Assembly: GCF_001422285.1 (NCBI RefSeq)
Contig: NZ_LMMO01000005.1
Span: 96,046-160,045 of the forward strand
Reading direction: 5' to 3'
Length of the DNA stretch: 64,000 nucleotides
Source: Frigoribacterium sp. Leaf263
GTDB lineage: Bacteria; Actinomycetota; Actinomycetes; Actinomycetales; Microbacteriaceae
Both the position numbers and the translations under genes were made by a program. The notes below the pieces were generated by a model that saw nothing but the letters and a program-made list of their open reading frames with translations, ran no database searches and was not told the origin of the DNA. Within the stretch, counting starts at the first letter, position 1, and each line of letters begins with the position of its first letter. Positions 17,185 through 25,347 of this stretch are shown here, in pieces.

Positions 17185-19082
17185 CGGACGAACCCGCCGG
17201 TCGCGGCGTCGACGACGCCGACCGCGACCCGAGCGACTGGCTCGCCGCGCAGTTCGAGCCCGGCACGGAGCCGGTCTCCGACTCCGAGCCCGCGTCCGAC
17301 GAGGAGCAGGAGTCGCCTCGCGAGGCCACGCCGCCCGTCCCGGTCGTCCCGGTCGTCCCCCGTCGGGCCGCGCAGCTGCCGTTCCTGGCCGTGCCGCCCC
17401 CGCCGACCGACGAGACCGCGGTGACGCGGAGCTCCGGTCACCCCATGGCCCTCGATCTCGGCGCGCTCCGCGGGGCGATGAGCCCCGGCCCCGACGAGTC
17501 CCCGACGACTCCGAGCGACGACGCTCGCCCCGCCTCGTCCCCGGAGCCCTCGCCCCCGGAGCCCTCGCCCGCGGAGCCCTCCGCCGTCGAGCGCTCCGCC
17601 GACAGGCCCGAGGATGGCGAGCCCGGGCGGTCCGTTCCCGTGCCGACCTCGACGCCCTCGCCCTCCGGCGAACCGGGTCCGTTCACGGCGATCCTGACGA
17701 CGCCGGCCGCCGCGTCCGACATCTCGGCCGAGCCTCGCACGTTCGACTGGAACGCCCTGCCGCCCGAGTCCGAGACCGCGCGGTCGGAGGTCGCTCCTCC
17801 GGAGTCGCCCTCCGCACCTGCTCCCGTCGAGTCGCAGCCGACGCCGCAGGCCGCGCCGCCAGCGCCCGCGCCCGCCGTCGATGAACTCCCGCCCACCCAG
17901 GCGCACGACGTGGTGGTCTCCGACACCGCGACCCGCGCCTTCGATCTGCCCGCCGACGCCGGATCCGTCGACGAGGAGGAGCGGGTCGTCGACCACGCCC
18001 CTCCCGTCGTCGAGACCCCCGTCGTCGAGACCCCCACCGTCGCGACGCGCACGATCGAGCCCTCCTCGCCCGAGGCGCCCGCTGCTGCCGCGCCGGAGGG
18101 CCTCGTATCGCAGGCCCCCGCGTCCGAGAACGCTGCTCCCGAGGCCGCCGCGTCCGAGAACGCTGCTCCCGAGGCCGCCGCGTCCGAGGACCCTGCACCC
18201 GAGAACCCCGCTCCCGGGGAAGCCACGTCCGGGAACCCCGCCGCCGAGCCCGCCGCGCCCGAGACGCCGGCCTCGACGCCGGGCGCCCCGTGGTGGGTCG
18301 AGGAGCACCACGAGATGACCCGTCGAGAGCGCCGTCTCGCCGAGGCCGCGGGTCACCTGCCGCCGCCGGCGGCGACGCCCCCGGTCGAGACGCCCCCGGC
18401 TGGTGCTCCGGCGACTGCGCCGGTCGACGGAGCGCCCGCCGACGTCCGGGCCTCGTCGCCCGCATCCCCCGGCGACTCCGAGCCCGAGCCGACCTTCACC
18501 CAGATCCTCGGCATCATCCGCCAGCCCGAACCCGAGGAGCCGTCCGACGGGCCGCCCGCCGGGTCGTGGTCGCTCGCTGACGACGCCGACGGCGGCGACG
18601 ACGTCGACCGGCCGCGTCCGGTGTCGTCCGACGACGAGGGGATCGACGACGCAGCCACGTCGGCGCTGCCCCTCCGGGCCCGCCGGACCCCGTCGGACTC
18701 GCCGCTCGCCCCCCTGTTCGGCGACTCCGGTCCCGGCGCGGACGCCGGTCCCGCCGCCGGCGATCGACCCGGCCCGAGGCGCTCCCGGTCGCCCGAGCCC
18801 GAGCCCGACCCCGTCGCGACCGGCAAGACCCCGTCGAGGAGGCGCGACGCCGGATCCCGCTCGACCCGCGCCTCCTCGGGAGGCGGCATCGAGGACTGGC
18901 CGCGCGGACGCAAGATCCTCCTCGGGGTCGGTGCCGCGGTGGTCATCGTGCTGGCGCTCCTCGCGCTCTTCCTCCTCGGGCGATCGGCGTTCGGCTCGAC
19001 GGAGGCGCTCGTCGCCACGACGTCGTGGTCGATCGGCGTGACGCCGGAGGGGCCGGTCGTCACCTCAGAAGATGAGGATTGA
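17181..19082 (+). CDS. large Pro/Ala/Glu-rich protein with one C-terminal membrane segment, function unknown
   Basis: A 633-residue protein starting at a GTG that overlaps the pyrE stop (GTGA). The first ~560 residues are strongly acidic and rich in Pro, Ala, Glu and Ser with little hydrophobic core, so mostly disordered. Short internal repeats are visible, such as SENAAPEAAA twice (from a 30-bp DNA repeat at 18118-18180), PEPSPPEPSPAEPS and VVETPVVETP. A more conserved-looking patch reads WWVEEHHEMTRRERRLAEAAG. One transmembrane helix (ILLGVGAAVVIVLALLALFLLG) lies about 45 residues from the end, giving a cytoplasmic N-terminus and a short external tail. I recognise no domain. An inverted pair of the dispersed motif lies inside the coding region. 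Confidence 0.7.
   Translation: MTDEPAGRGVDDADRDPSDWLAAQFEPGTEPVSDSEPASDEEQESPREATPPVPVVPVVPRRAAQLPFLAVPPPPTDETAVTRSSGHPMALDLGALRGAMSPGPDESPTTPSDDARPASSPEPSPPEPSPAEPSAVERSADRPEDGEPGRSVPVPTSTPSPSGEPGPFTAILTTPAAASDISAEPRTFDWNALPPESETARSEVAPPESPSAPAPVESQPTPQAAPPAPAPAVDELPPTQAHDVVVSDTATRAFDLPADAGSVDEEERVVDHAPPVVETPVVETPTVATRTIEPSSPEAPAAAAPEGLVSQAPASENAAPEAAASENAAPEAAASEDPAPENPAPGEATSGNPAAEPAAPETPASTPGAPWWVEEHHEMTRRERRLAEAAGHLPPPAATPPVETPPAGAPATAPVDGAPADVRASSPASPGDSEPEPTFTQILGIIRQPEPEEPSDGPPAGSWSLADDADGGDDVDRPRPVSSDDEGIDDAATSALPLRARRTPSDSPLAPLFGDSGPGADAGPAAGDRPGPRRSRSPEPEPDPVATGKTPSRRRDAGSRSTRASSGGGIEDWPRGRKILLGVGAAVVIVLALLALFLLGRSAFGSTEALVATTSWSIGVTPEGPVVTSEDED
18835..18878. repeat. inverted pair of the GAGGAGGCGCG motif inside a gene
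   Basis: CGAGGAGGCGCG (18835-18846) and CGCGCCTCCTCG (18867-18878) face each other across 20 bases within the gene at 17181-19082, encoding RRRD and TRASSGG. The potential hairpin is inside an open frame, unlike the intergenic pairs at 35253 and 55499. Confidence 0.7.
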
Positions 19083-19084
19083 TA

Positions 19085-19113
19085 TTGTGAAATACATGTA
19101 CCACGGGTAGCAT
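19085..19113 (+). promoter_or_regulatory. promoter of the acyl carrier protein operon
   Basis: TTGTGA (19085-19090), a 17-bp AT-rich spacer containing the palindrome TACATGTA, and TAGCAT (19108-19113) form a good sigma70-type promoter. A Shine-Dalgarno GAGGA follows before the ATG at 19158. The preceding gene ends only 2 bp earlier, and a small hairpin (CCTCA-gaaga-TGAGG, 19064-19078) overlaps its end. Confidence 0.6.
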
Positions 19114-19157
19114 GATGGTCGGAGCGCAGCCGTGCTCCTCGACCCCCGTGAGGACTC

Positions 19158-19385
19158 ATGAACGACACCGACCTGCTCACCCTCGCCGCCGATCTCGTCG
19201 ACGCCGCACCCGGCTCCCTGGCGCTGACGGACCGCCTCTCCGACATCGGCTGGGACTCCCTCGCCAACGCGATGTTCATCGCCGAAGCCGACTCCTCCTG
19301 CGGCGTCGTCGTCGACGCCGAAGCGCTGGCTCGATGCGTCACCCTGGCCGACGTCCAGGCGCTGACCGCTCCCGTCCTCGCGTGA
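19158..19385 (+). CDS. acyl carrier protein
   Basis: A 75-residue stand-alone carrier protein. It has the 4'-phosphopantetheine attachment serine S34 in GWDSLAN (usual DSL motif) with flanking helices of normal length. It is not in a fatty-acid gene cluster: the next two genes, overlapping by 4 bp each, encode a NeuD-like acyltransferase and a ketoacyl synthase III. The most economical reading is a dedicated ACP that carries a short acyl group for transfer to a sugar. It has two cysteines, which is uncommon for an ACP. The start is set by GTGAGGACTC just upstream. Confidence 0.85.
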   Translation: MNDTDLLTLAADLVDAAPGSLALTDRLSDIGWDSLANAMFIAEADSSCGVVVDAEALARCVTLADVQALTAPVLA

Positions 19386-20071
19386 CCGCGGATCTCGATC
19401 CCGTCGAGACCCCGGCGCTCGCCGAGACGCGCCGTCGCCTCGTCCTCGTCGGGGCCGGCGGCGCCGGTCGCGAGCTGCTCGCCCTGGTGCGGTCGTCACC
19501 GCGGTTCCTCGCCGCGCATCGCATCGACGACGTCGTCTTCGTCGACGATGCCGCTGAACGACCCGGGTCGCCGGCACCCGTCGTCTCCACGATCGACGCG
19601 TACGTCCCCGACTCCGCCGACCTCGTGCTCTGCGCGATCGGCGAGCCGCGGTCGCGGGCGTCCGTGGTCGAGCGGCTCGACGCCGTCGGAGCCGCCTATG
19701 CCACCTTCGTCCACGACACCGCCGTGATCCTCCCGGGTTCGAGCATCGGCGAAGGGTCTGTCGTCTATCCGTTCGTCGTGGTCTCGACCGATGTGACGGT
19801 CGGTGCGCACGTCTGGCTCCAGGCGTCGGCCGCGCTGGGCCACGACGTCGTCGTCGGCGACGGCGCCACCGTCAGCGGCGGGGCCAAACTGCTCGGCGGG
19901 GTCACGGTCGGCGACCGGGTGTTCGTCGCCACGGCCGCCGTCCTGAGCCCGGGCGTCGAGATCGGCGCCTCGGCCCGCGTCGGCGCCGGGAGCGTCGTCC
20001 TCCGCCGGGTCCGCCCCGAGTCGACCGTCTTCGGGGTGCCGGCCGTGATGCTGCCGGGGGCTGCGCGATGA
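19382..20071 (+). CDS. NeuD/PglD-like sugar O/N-acyltransferase
   Basis: A 229-residue protein with an N-terminal nucleotide-sugar-binding Rossmann half (LVLVGAGGAGRELLALV) and a C-terminal left-handed beta-helix of hexapeptide repeats (IGEGSVVYPFVVVSTDVTVGAHVWL, shown by its key residues VYPFVVVS and VTVGAHVWL). The catalytic-type histidine in GHDVVVGDGATVSGG is present. Such enzymes acetylate amino sugars (PglD) or sialic acids (NeuD), normally from acetyl-CoA. The GTG start overlaps the ACP stop (GTGA) and its stop overlaps the KAS III start (ATGA). The tight coupling to an ACP suggests an acyl-ACP donor instead; this is inference. Confidence 0.87.
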   Translation: MTADLDPVETPALAETRRRLVLVGAGGAGRELLALVRSSPRFLAAHRIDDVVFVDDAAERPGSPAPVVSTIDAYVPDSADLVLCAIGEPRSRASVVERLDAVGAAYATFVHDTAVILPGSSIGEGSVVYPFVVVSTDVTVGAHVWLQASAALGHDVVVGDGATVSGGAKLLGGVTVGDRVFVATAAVLSPGVEIGASARVGAGSVVLRRVRPESTVFGVPAVMLPGAAR

Positions 20072-21105
20072 GCCCGACCCGCGCCTCCTCGGCTCCCTTC
20101 CGCTACGCCGCCCTCGGGCCGGTCGCGTCGTTCGTCCCCCCGCGGGTCGTCGACAACGACGAGCTGAACCGCGAATTCGCCCCCGAGAACATCGACCGCC
20201 TCGCGGCGAAGACGGGCATCGTCAGCCGCCACGTCGTCGACGGCGAGACCTCGTCCGACCTGGCCGTCGGCGCGGCCGAGCGGCTCTTCCGCGAGAACGG
20301 CATCGATCGCGACGACGTCGACTTCCTGCTCCTCTGCACGCAGAGCCCCGATTTCACCATGCCGTCGACCTCCTCCCTCGTGCAGCACCGGCTCGGTCTC
20401 CCGAACCGTGTGGGCGCGCTCGACCTCACCGTGGGCTGCTCGGGCTACGTCTACGCCCTCGGGGTCGCGAAGGGCCTGATCGAGTCGGGGCAGGCCCGGA
20501 CGATCCTGCTCGTGACCGTCGACACGATCTCGCGCTTCATCAACCCGGCCGACCGGCAGCTGCGGTCGCTCTTCGGCGACGGCGCCAGCGCCTCCCTCGT
20601 GACGGCGTCGGCGGAGGCGCCGGCCCTCACCGGTTTCGCCTACGGCACCGACGGCTCGGGGGTGGAGCACCTGATCGTCCCCGGTGGCGGGTTCGCCGAC
20701 CCGTCGGTGCTCGCTCCGAAGTCGCTGCCCGCGGCCCGCGGGTTGACGCCGTCGGGGCGCGACCTGTACATGAACGGCCCCGAGGTGTTCACGTTCTCGC
20801 TGCGGGTGGTCCCGGAGGTCGTCGACCGCTCGCTCCGGTCGGCCGGCGTCACGATGGACGACATCGACGTGTTCGTCCTGCATCAGGCGAACGCCTTCAT
20901 GCTCGAGACCCTCCGCAGGAAGCTCGGCATCGACCCGTCCCGGTTCGTCGTCGAGATGCACGAGGTGGGCAACACCACGTCGACGTCGATCCCCCTGGCG
21001 CTCGAGGCTGCTCTCGCCGGCGGGCGGGCCTCGCGGGGTCAGAAGGCCCTGTTCGTCGGGTTCGGCGTCGGTCTGTCCTGGGCGGCCGCGGTCGTCGACC
21101 TCTGA
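20068..21105 (+). CDS. beta-ketoacyl-ACP synthase III-like enzyme
   Basis: A 345-residue thiolase-fold condensing enzyme with an intact catalytic triad: C124 (TVGCSGYVYAL), H272 (VLHQANAF) and N302 (EVGNTTSTSIP). KAS III enzymes condense acetyl-CoA or another acyl-CoA with malonyl-ACP. The genome context is not fatty-acid synthesis but an ACP and a sugar acyltransferase, so this copy probably builds a special acyl group. The ATG at 20068 overlaps the upstream stop. The first residues (SPTRASSAP) are encoded by a copy of the dispersed motif (20076-20092) and precede the conserved fold. It is convergent with the HAD gene. Confidence 0.9.
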   Translation: MSPTRASSAPFRYAALGPVASFVPPRVVDNDELNREFAPENIDRLAAKTGIVSRHVVDGETSSDLAVGAAERLFRENGIDRDDVDFLLLCTQSPDFTMPSTSSLVQHRLGLPNRVGALDLTVGCSGYVYALGVAKGLIESGQARTILLVTVDTISRFINPADRQLRSLFGDGASASLVTASAEAPALTGFAYGTDGSGVEHLIVPGGGFADPSVLAPKSLPAARGLTPSGRDLYMNGPEVFTFSLRVVPEVVDRSLRSAGVTMDDIDVFVLHQANAFMLETLRRKLGIDPSRFVVEMHEVGNTTSTSIPLALEAALAGGRASRGQKALFVGFGVGLSWAAAVVDL

Positions 21106-21147
21106 TCACGGGGCGGCGCGGCGGCGGGCGCCGGGCGTCAGGCGGGC

Positions 21148-21960
21148 TCAGAACTCCGACGGCACGACGTCGGACTCGACCGGCTCGGCGCGCACCAGCT
21201 CGTGCACCCCGGTGAGGATCTCGTTCGGCCGGAAGGGATACCGCTCGATCTCGGCCTGATCGCTGATGCCGGTCATGACCAGGATCGTGTGCAGTCCGGC
21301 CTCGATGCCGGCCATGATGTCGGTGTCCATGCGGTCGCCGATCATCGCGGTGTTCTCGCTGTGGGCCCCGATGCGGTTCATGGCCGATCGGAACATCATC
21401 GGGTTGGGCTTGCCGACCACGTACGGCGACCTGCCCGTGGCCGCCTGGATCATCGCGGCGATGGCCCCGGTGGCGGGCAGCACGCCCTCGGCGCTCGGCC
21501 CGGTGGCGTCCGGGTTCGTCACGATGAAGCGCGATCCGCTGCGGATCAGGCGCACGGCCTTCGTGATGGCGTCGAACGAGTAGTTGCGCGTCTCGCCCAC
21601 GACGACGTAGTCGGGCGCGGTCTCGGTCATGATGAACCCCGCCTCGTGCATGGCCGTCGTCATCCCGGCCTCGCCGATCACGAAGGCCGATCCGTTCGGC
21701 ATCTGCGAGCGGCAGAAGTCGGCGGTCGCGAGCGCCGACGTCCAGATGCGCTCCTCCGGCACGTCGAGGCCCGACGCGCGCAGCCGGGCGGCGAGGTCGC
21801 GGGGCGTGAAGATCGAGTTGTTGGTCAGGACGAGATACGGCGTGCCCTCGTCCTGCCACTGCTGGATGAGAGCGGCGGCGCCCGGCAGCGCGTGGTTCTC
21901 GTGCACGAGCACGCCGTCCATGTCGGTGAGCCAGCATTCGACCTCGTCGCGGGGAGCCAT
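21148..21960 (-). CDS. HAD-superfamily class IIA phosphatase (NagD-like)
   Basis: A 270-residue phosphatase. HAD motif I is WLTDMDGVLVHENH with the nucleophile and acid/base aspartates, motif II is VLTNNS, and motif III/IV is GKPNPMMF followed by MIGDRMDTDIMAGIEAG. The C2a cap between motifs II and III gives it the NagD/NIPSNAP-like architecture. Substrates of this group include nucleotides and sugar phosphates; none can be assigned. It is divergent from the TrmH-type gene, and the 174 bp between them carry a 20-bp GC palindrome. Confidence 0.88.
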   Translation of the reverse strand: MAPRDEVECWLTDMDGVLVHENHALPGAAALIQQWQDEGTPYLVLTNNSIFTPRDLAARLRASGLDVPEERIWTSALATADFCRSQMPNGSAFVIGEAGMTTAMHEAGFIMTETAPDYVVVGETRNYSFDAITKAVRLIRSGSRFIVTNPDATGPSAEGVLPATGAIAAMIQAATGRSPYVVGKPNPMMFRSAMNRIGAHSENTAMIGDRMDTDIMAGIEAGLHTILVMTGISDQAEIERYPFRPNEILTGVHELVRAEPVESDVVPSEF

Positions 21961-22089
21961 GACGACACCTTACTGAGCCGCCCTCCGTTCCACCCCGGTC
22001 CGGTGCGCGGCCCGCCCTCCTCGGAGCGGCGGACGACGCCTCGGCCGCGTCGGCGAGGCTCGCGCCCGCGGATCGCACCGTCCGCAACC

Positions 22090-22109
22090 CCGGGAGGCGC
22101 GCCTCCCGG
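22090..22109. repeat. 20-bp perfect palindrome built on the GGAGGCGCG motif
   Basis: CCGGGAGGCGCGCCTCCCGG is a self-complementary 20-mer with the dispersed GGAGGCGCG core on both strands sharing the central CGCG. It lies between the divergent HAD phosphatase and methyltransferase genes, 13 bp before the -10 element of the latter. It is therefore more likely an operator or a motif copy than a terminator. Confidence 0.8.
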
Positions 22110-22122
22110 ATGTCGAAGGCCG

Positions 22123-22134
22123 TAGCCTGGTCCG
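22123..22134 (+). promoter_or_regulatory. leaderless-type -10 element before the TrmH-type gene
   Basis: TAGCCT (22123-22128), six bases, then the ATG at 22135, with no Shine-Dalgarno sequence. The context TAGCCTGGTCCG is nearly identical to that before the DUF3151 gene (24836-24848). Confidence 0.55.
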
Positions 22135-22803
22135 ATGCCCCAGGACGACGCCCCCGACCCGACCGCGAGCGGGACCACGCCTCCTCGGCACGGGGTGGGC
22201 CCCTGGCCCGGCGGCGAGTCCGAATGGCCGGCCGACGACCGGTACGACCGCGACCTGCTGCGCGACGGCGACTCGCGCAACGTCATCGACCGGTACCGGT
22301 ACTGGACGATGGAGGCGGTCGTCGCCGACCTCGACGCGCACCGGCATCCGTTCCACGTGGCGATCGAGAACTGGCAGCACGACATGAACATCGGGTCGAT
22401 CGTGCGGAGCGCGAACGCCTTCGCGGCCGACACCGTCCACATCGTCGGTCGTCGCCGCTGGAACAAGCGCGGAGCCATGGTCACCGACCGGTATCAGCAC
22501 GTGGTGCACCACCCCGACGTCGAGTCGTTCCTGGCGTGGTCGCAGGAGGCCGGGCTGCCCGTGCTGGCGGTCGACAACGTGGAGGGGTCGGTGCCGATCG
22601 AGACGTTCGACCTGCCGGAGCGCTGCGTGCTGCTCTTCGGTCAGGAGGGGCCCGGTCTCAGCGACGAGGCGCTCGCGGCGTCGGAGGCGGTGCTCGAGAT
22701 CTCGCAGTTCGGGTCGACCCGCAGCATCAACGCGTCGGCCGCGGCAGCCGTCGTCATGCACGCGTGGGTGCGTCAGCACCGGTTCGGGCGCCCGCCGAGC
22801 TGA
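22135..22803 (+). CDS. SpoU/TrmH-family RNA 2'-O-methyltransferase
   Basis: A 222-residue SPOUT-class methyltransferase. The three family motifs are present: NIGSIVRSANAF (motif 1), FGQEGPGLSDEAL (motif 2) and EISQFGSTRSINASAAAAVVM (motif 3, key residues STRSINASAAAA). It transfers methyl from S-adenosylmethionine to a ribose 2'-OH in tRNA or rRNA; the target is unknown. The first 40 residues are an unstructured Pro/Gly-rich leader. Its last 50 bp overlap the 3' end of the convergent glycosyltransferase gene, so the two transcripts are antisense there. Confidence 0.9.
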   Translation: MPQDDAPDPTASGTTPPRHGVGPWPGGESEWPADDRYDRDLLRDGDSRNVIDRYRYWTMEAVVADLDAHRHPFHVAIENWQHDMNIGSIVRSANAFAADTVHIVGRRRWNKRGAMVTDRYQHVVHHPDVESFLAWSQEAGLPVLAVDNVEGSVPIETFDLPERCVLLFGQEGPGLSDEALAASEAVLEISQFGSTRSINASAAAAVVMHAWVRQHRFGRPPS

Positions 22804-24748
22804 GATGCCCGAGGAGGTGCGTGGCGGCTCGATCCCAGACGGCGCGGTGGTCGAAGCGCTCGGCCACCGACTCCGCCGCGGCCGCCGCCAGGGAGGCCGC
22901 GAGGCGGCGATCGGTCAGGACGGCACGGAGCGCGCCGGCGAGCGCCACGTCGTCATGTCGGGGCACGACGAGTCCGGTCACGCCGTGTCGGACGACCTCG
23001 GCGAGGGCCGGCGCGTCGCTGACGACGACGGGCACCCGGGCGCAGCTCGCCTCGAGCACGACCGAGCCGAGGCCCTCGCGGTGGGAGGGCAGGCAGAGCA
23101 CGTCGAACGCGGCCAGCACCTCGGACGCGTGGTCGACGGGGCCGTGCACGACGAACCCGTCCCCGTCGAGGAGCCGGAGGGTCTCGGGCGGGAGGTCGGC
23201 CAGGCCCTCGTCGGGGCCCACGATCACGAGGTGCGCGGGGAGGCCCTCCCGTCGGAGTCGGGCGACGGCGGACGTCAGCTCGACGAGGCCCTTCGCGGCG
23301 CAGGCCCGGCCGACGAAGCCGACGACGAGGGCGTCCTCGTCGATGGCGTGCGCCGCGCGGACCGCGCGACGCCGCCCGTGGTCCCGGCCGGCCGCCGCGA
23401 ACCCCTCGACGTCGACACCGCCCACCGAGCCGTCGCCGAGCACCGTCGTCGTGGCTGTCGGGATGCCGAGCTCGCCGCAGGTGTCGACCAGCGATGCGCT
23501 GACGGCGACCGTCTCGGTCGACGAGGCGGCCACGATGCGCTCGGCGGCGAGGCTGATGCGGCGCGGCAGACCCGTCTGGGTCTCGAGCCGCAGGCCGTGC
23601 AGCACGTGGACCCGGCGGGGGACCCGCGCGACGGCCGCCGCCAGCGCGGTGACCAGTGACGCCTTGGGCGTGCCGTAGACGACGACGGCCGGCCGCAGAC
23701 GCAGCAGGAGCCGGGTGGTCGCGACGAGCGCGCGCACGTCGTCGACCGGCGACGGGTCGCGGACGAGCGGGAGCGCGTGCGCCCGCACGCCCTCCCGGCG
23801 ACCGACCGCGGCCAGGCGACCCGTGTCGCCCGACGCGATCGCCAGCGGGGCGACGCCGCGGCCGAGCCAGTGCCGCACCTGACCCGCGTAGAGCACGTCG
23901 AGGCTCACGTCGGCGGTCGTGACGAGCAGCACGCCGCGGCGTGACCGCCGCGTGATCGGCGACGGGAGGTAGCGAGGGCGCCGGAGCCCCAGGTGCCGCG
24001 TGATCTGGGCGGCGCTCCACACCGCGTCGCGGGCCCGCTGGGCGGAGGGCGGCGAACCGAGCGCTGCCGCGAGTCGGCGGCGCCCGGCGAGGACGCTGCG
24101 GCTCGCCGCGCCCCAGGGCGGCGTCCGGCGGCTGTGCTGCCCGTCGTGCACGCGGTACGAGGTCAGGGCCTCGGGCACGTTGTCGATCGGACCGACGGTC
24201 GCGAGGCGCAGCCAGAGGTCGTAGTCCTGCATCCGGGTGCAGCGGAGGTCGTAGCCGCCCACCAGGTCGAAGGCGGAGCGGCGGTAGGTCGTCGCCGAGT
24301 GGGTGAGGACGTTCCGGGTCAGCAGTGCGCGTCGCAGATCGCGGCCCGAGAGGGCGGCGAGATGGCGGAGGGGCGTCCCCTCGGCGTCGACGACCGTCAC
24401 CGACGATCCGAGCGCCACGAGGTCGGGACGCGAGGCGAAGACCTCCATCTGCCGGGCGAGGCGTTCGGGTTCGGCCCGGTCGTCGGCGTCGAGGCGGGCG
24501 ACGAACTCCCCCCGCGACGCGGCGATCCCGGCGTTCAGCGCGAACGGCGTGCCGCTGCGGCGGGGGAGACGGACCACGAGGAGGCGCGGGTCGGCCGGCA
24601 GGGCGTCCTCGTCTCCCGTGGCCCCGTCGAGCACGACGACGACCTCGAGGGGCGACCACGTCTGCCCGAGGGCCGACGAGACGGCCTCGAGCAGGTAGTC
24701 GTCGACGGCGATCGCCGGGATGACGACGGACACGAGGGGCGAGGGCAT
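22754..24748 (-). CDS. bifunctional GT2-GT4 glycosyltransferase
   Basis: A 664-residue fusion. Residues 1-220 form a GT-A fold family 2 transferase (VSVVIPAIAVDDYLLEAVSSALGQ region; DXD-type DADD at 87-90; later QDYDLWLRL). Residues about 270-640 form a GT-B family 4 transferase with the donor-site motif HREGLGSVVLEA (EX7E) and GFVGRACAAKGL. A single polypeptide could therefore add two successive sugars to a lipid-linked glycan on the cytoplasmic side. AGGAG precedes the ATG at 24748. It is transcribed alone, towards the TrmH-type gene, which it overlaps by 50 bp at the 3' end. Its promoter is one of the AT-rich islands of the region. Confidence 0.87.
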   Translation of the reverse strand: MPSPLVSVVIPAIAVDDYLLEAVSSALGQTWSPLEVVVVLDGATGDEDALPADPRLLVVRLPRRSGTPFALNAGIAASRGEFVARLDADDRAEPERLARQMEVFASRPDLVALGSSVTVVDAEGTPLRHLAALSGRDLRRALLTRNVLTHSATTYRRSAFDLVGGYDLRCTRMQDYDLWLRLATVGPIDNVPEALTSYRVHDGQHSRRTPPWGAASRSVLAGRRRLAAALGSPPSAQRARDAVWSAAQITRHLGLRRPRYLPSPITRRSRRGVLLVTTADVSLDVLYAGQVRHWLGRGVAPLAIASGDTGRLAAVGRREGVRAHALPLVRDPSPVDDVRALVATTRLLLRLRPAVVVYGTPKASLVTALAAAVARVPRRVHVLHGLRLETQTGLPRRISLAAERIVAASSTETVAVSASLVDTCGELGIPTATTTVLGDGSVGGVDVEGFAAAGRDHGRRRAVRAAHAIDEDALVVGFVGRACAAKGLVELTSAVARLRREGLPAHLVIVGPDEGLADLPPETLRLLDGDGFVVHGPVDHASEVLAAFDVLCLPSHREGLGSVVLEASCARVPVVVSDAPALAEVVRHGVTGLVVPRHDDVALAGALRAVLTDRRLAASLAAAAAESVAERFDHRAVWDRAATHLLGHLSSAGARTGADAPTRA

Positions 24749-24835
24749 GGGTCTCCTGACGATCTGCAAACATGAGATACTTTACATTATTTTGACAGAG
24801 AGCGACAGGCCCAGCGCCTCCCCTCGTGCGGCGGA
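24749..24835. promoter_or_regulatory. AT-rich divergent promoter region of the GT2-GT4 gene
   Basis: Positions 24770-24800 are AT-rich (minus-strand reading CTGTCAAAATAATG, then AAAGTATCTCATG). They lie 20-50 bases before the start at 24748. A TTGACA on the plus strand (24793-24798) has no -10 partner at 17 bp. The precise promoter is not assigned. Confidence 0.4.
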
Positions 24836-24848
24836 TAGCCTGGTCCGC
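24836..24848 (+). promoter_or_regulatory. leaderless-type -10 element before the DUF3151 gene
   Basis: TAGCCT (24836-24841), seven bases, then the ATG at 24849. No Shine-Dalgarno sequence is visible, so the transcript probably begins at or next to the start codon. Confidence 0.55.
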
Positions 24849-25256
24849 ATGCCCTCCCAGAACCTGCTCGGTGTTCCCGAGACCCGCCTGCCCGCCGAGC
24901 CCGAGGTGCTCGCCGACCTCGAGACCATGACCCGGGCGGAGGTCGCGGCCGCGCATCCTCGGTCGTCGCTCGCGTGGGCGCTGCTGTCCGACGAGACGGC
25001 GGCGCGGGGCGCGCACCTCGAGGCCTACGCCTACGCGCGGGTCGGCTATCACCGGGGGCTCGACGCCCTCCGCGGCGCGGGCTGGCGGGGGCAGGGTCCC
25101 GTGCCGTGGAGCCACGAGCCGAACCGGGGCGTGCTCCGCTCGCTCTACGCGCTCCGCCGAGGGGCTGCCGCGATCGGCGAGGAGTCCGAGGTCGAGCGCC
25201 TCGGGACCTTCCTCGACGACGCCGACCCGACGGCGGTCGCGGGCATCGAGTCGTGA
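24849..25256 (+). CDS. DUF3151 domain protein, function unknown
   Basis: A 135-residue cytoplasmic protein of a conserved actinobacterial family (DUF3151). Recognisable features are the N-terminal NLLGVPETRLP, the HPRSSLAWALLSDE helix with EAYAYARVGYHRGLDALRGAGW (key residues AYARVGYHRGLD), and PWSHEPNRGVLRSLYALRRGA. The helical pattern resembles a TPR-like fold. No biochemical role is known to me. The start is fixed by the -10 element seven bases upstream. It is a single gene between two polysaccharide units and looks like part of the ordinary chromosome. Confidence 0.85.
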   Translation: MPSQNLLGVPETRLPAEPEVLADLETMTRAEVAAAHPRSSLAWALLSDETAARGAHLEAYAYARVGYHRGLDALRGAGWRGQGPVPWSHEPNRGVLRSLYALRRGAAAIGEESEVERLGTFLDDADPTAVAGIES

Positions 25257-25347
25257 GCGGCGCTGTGTAATATCTTTCGGTTGCCATATCGTCTGTGCTT
25301 AGATTGCCCCACCGCCCCCACGAGGGGGCGTCGAGAGGGGCGTAGGC

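Noticed and set aside
25265..25310. Defined promoter for the UDP-sugar dehydrogenase operon
   Set aside because: AT-rich with TTGCCA and TAGATT, but their spacing is wrong (13 bp), so no -35/-10 pair is called.
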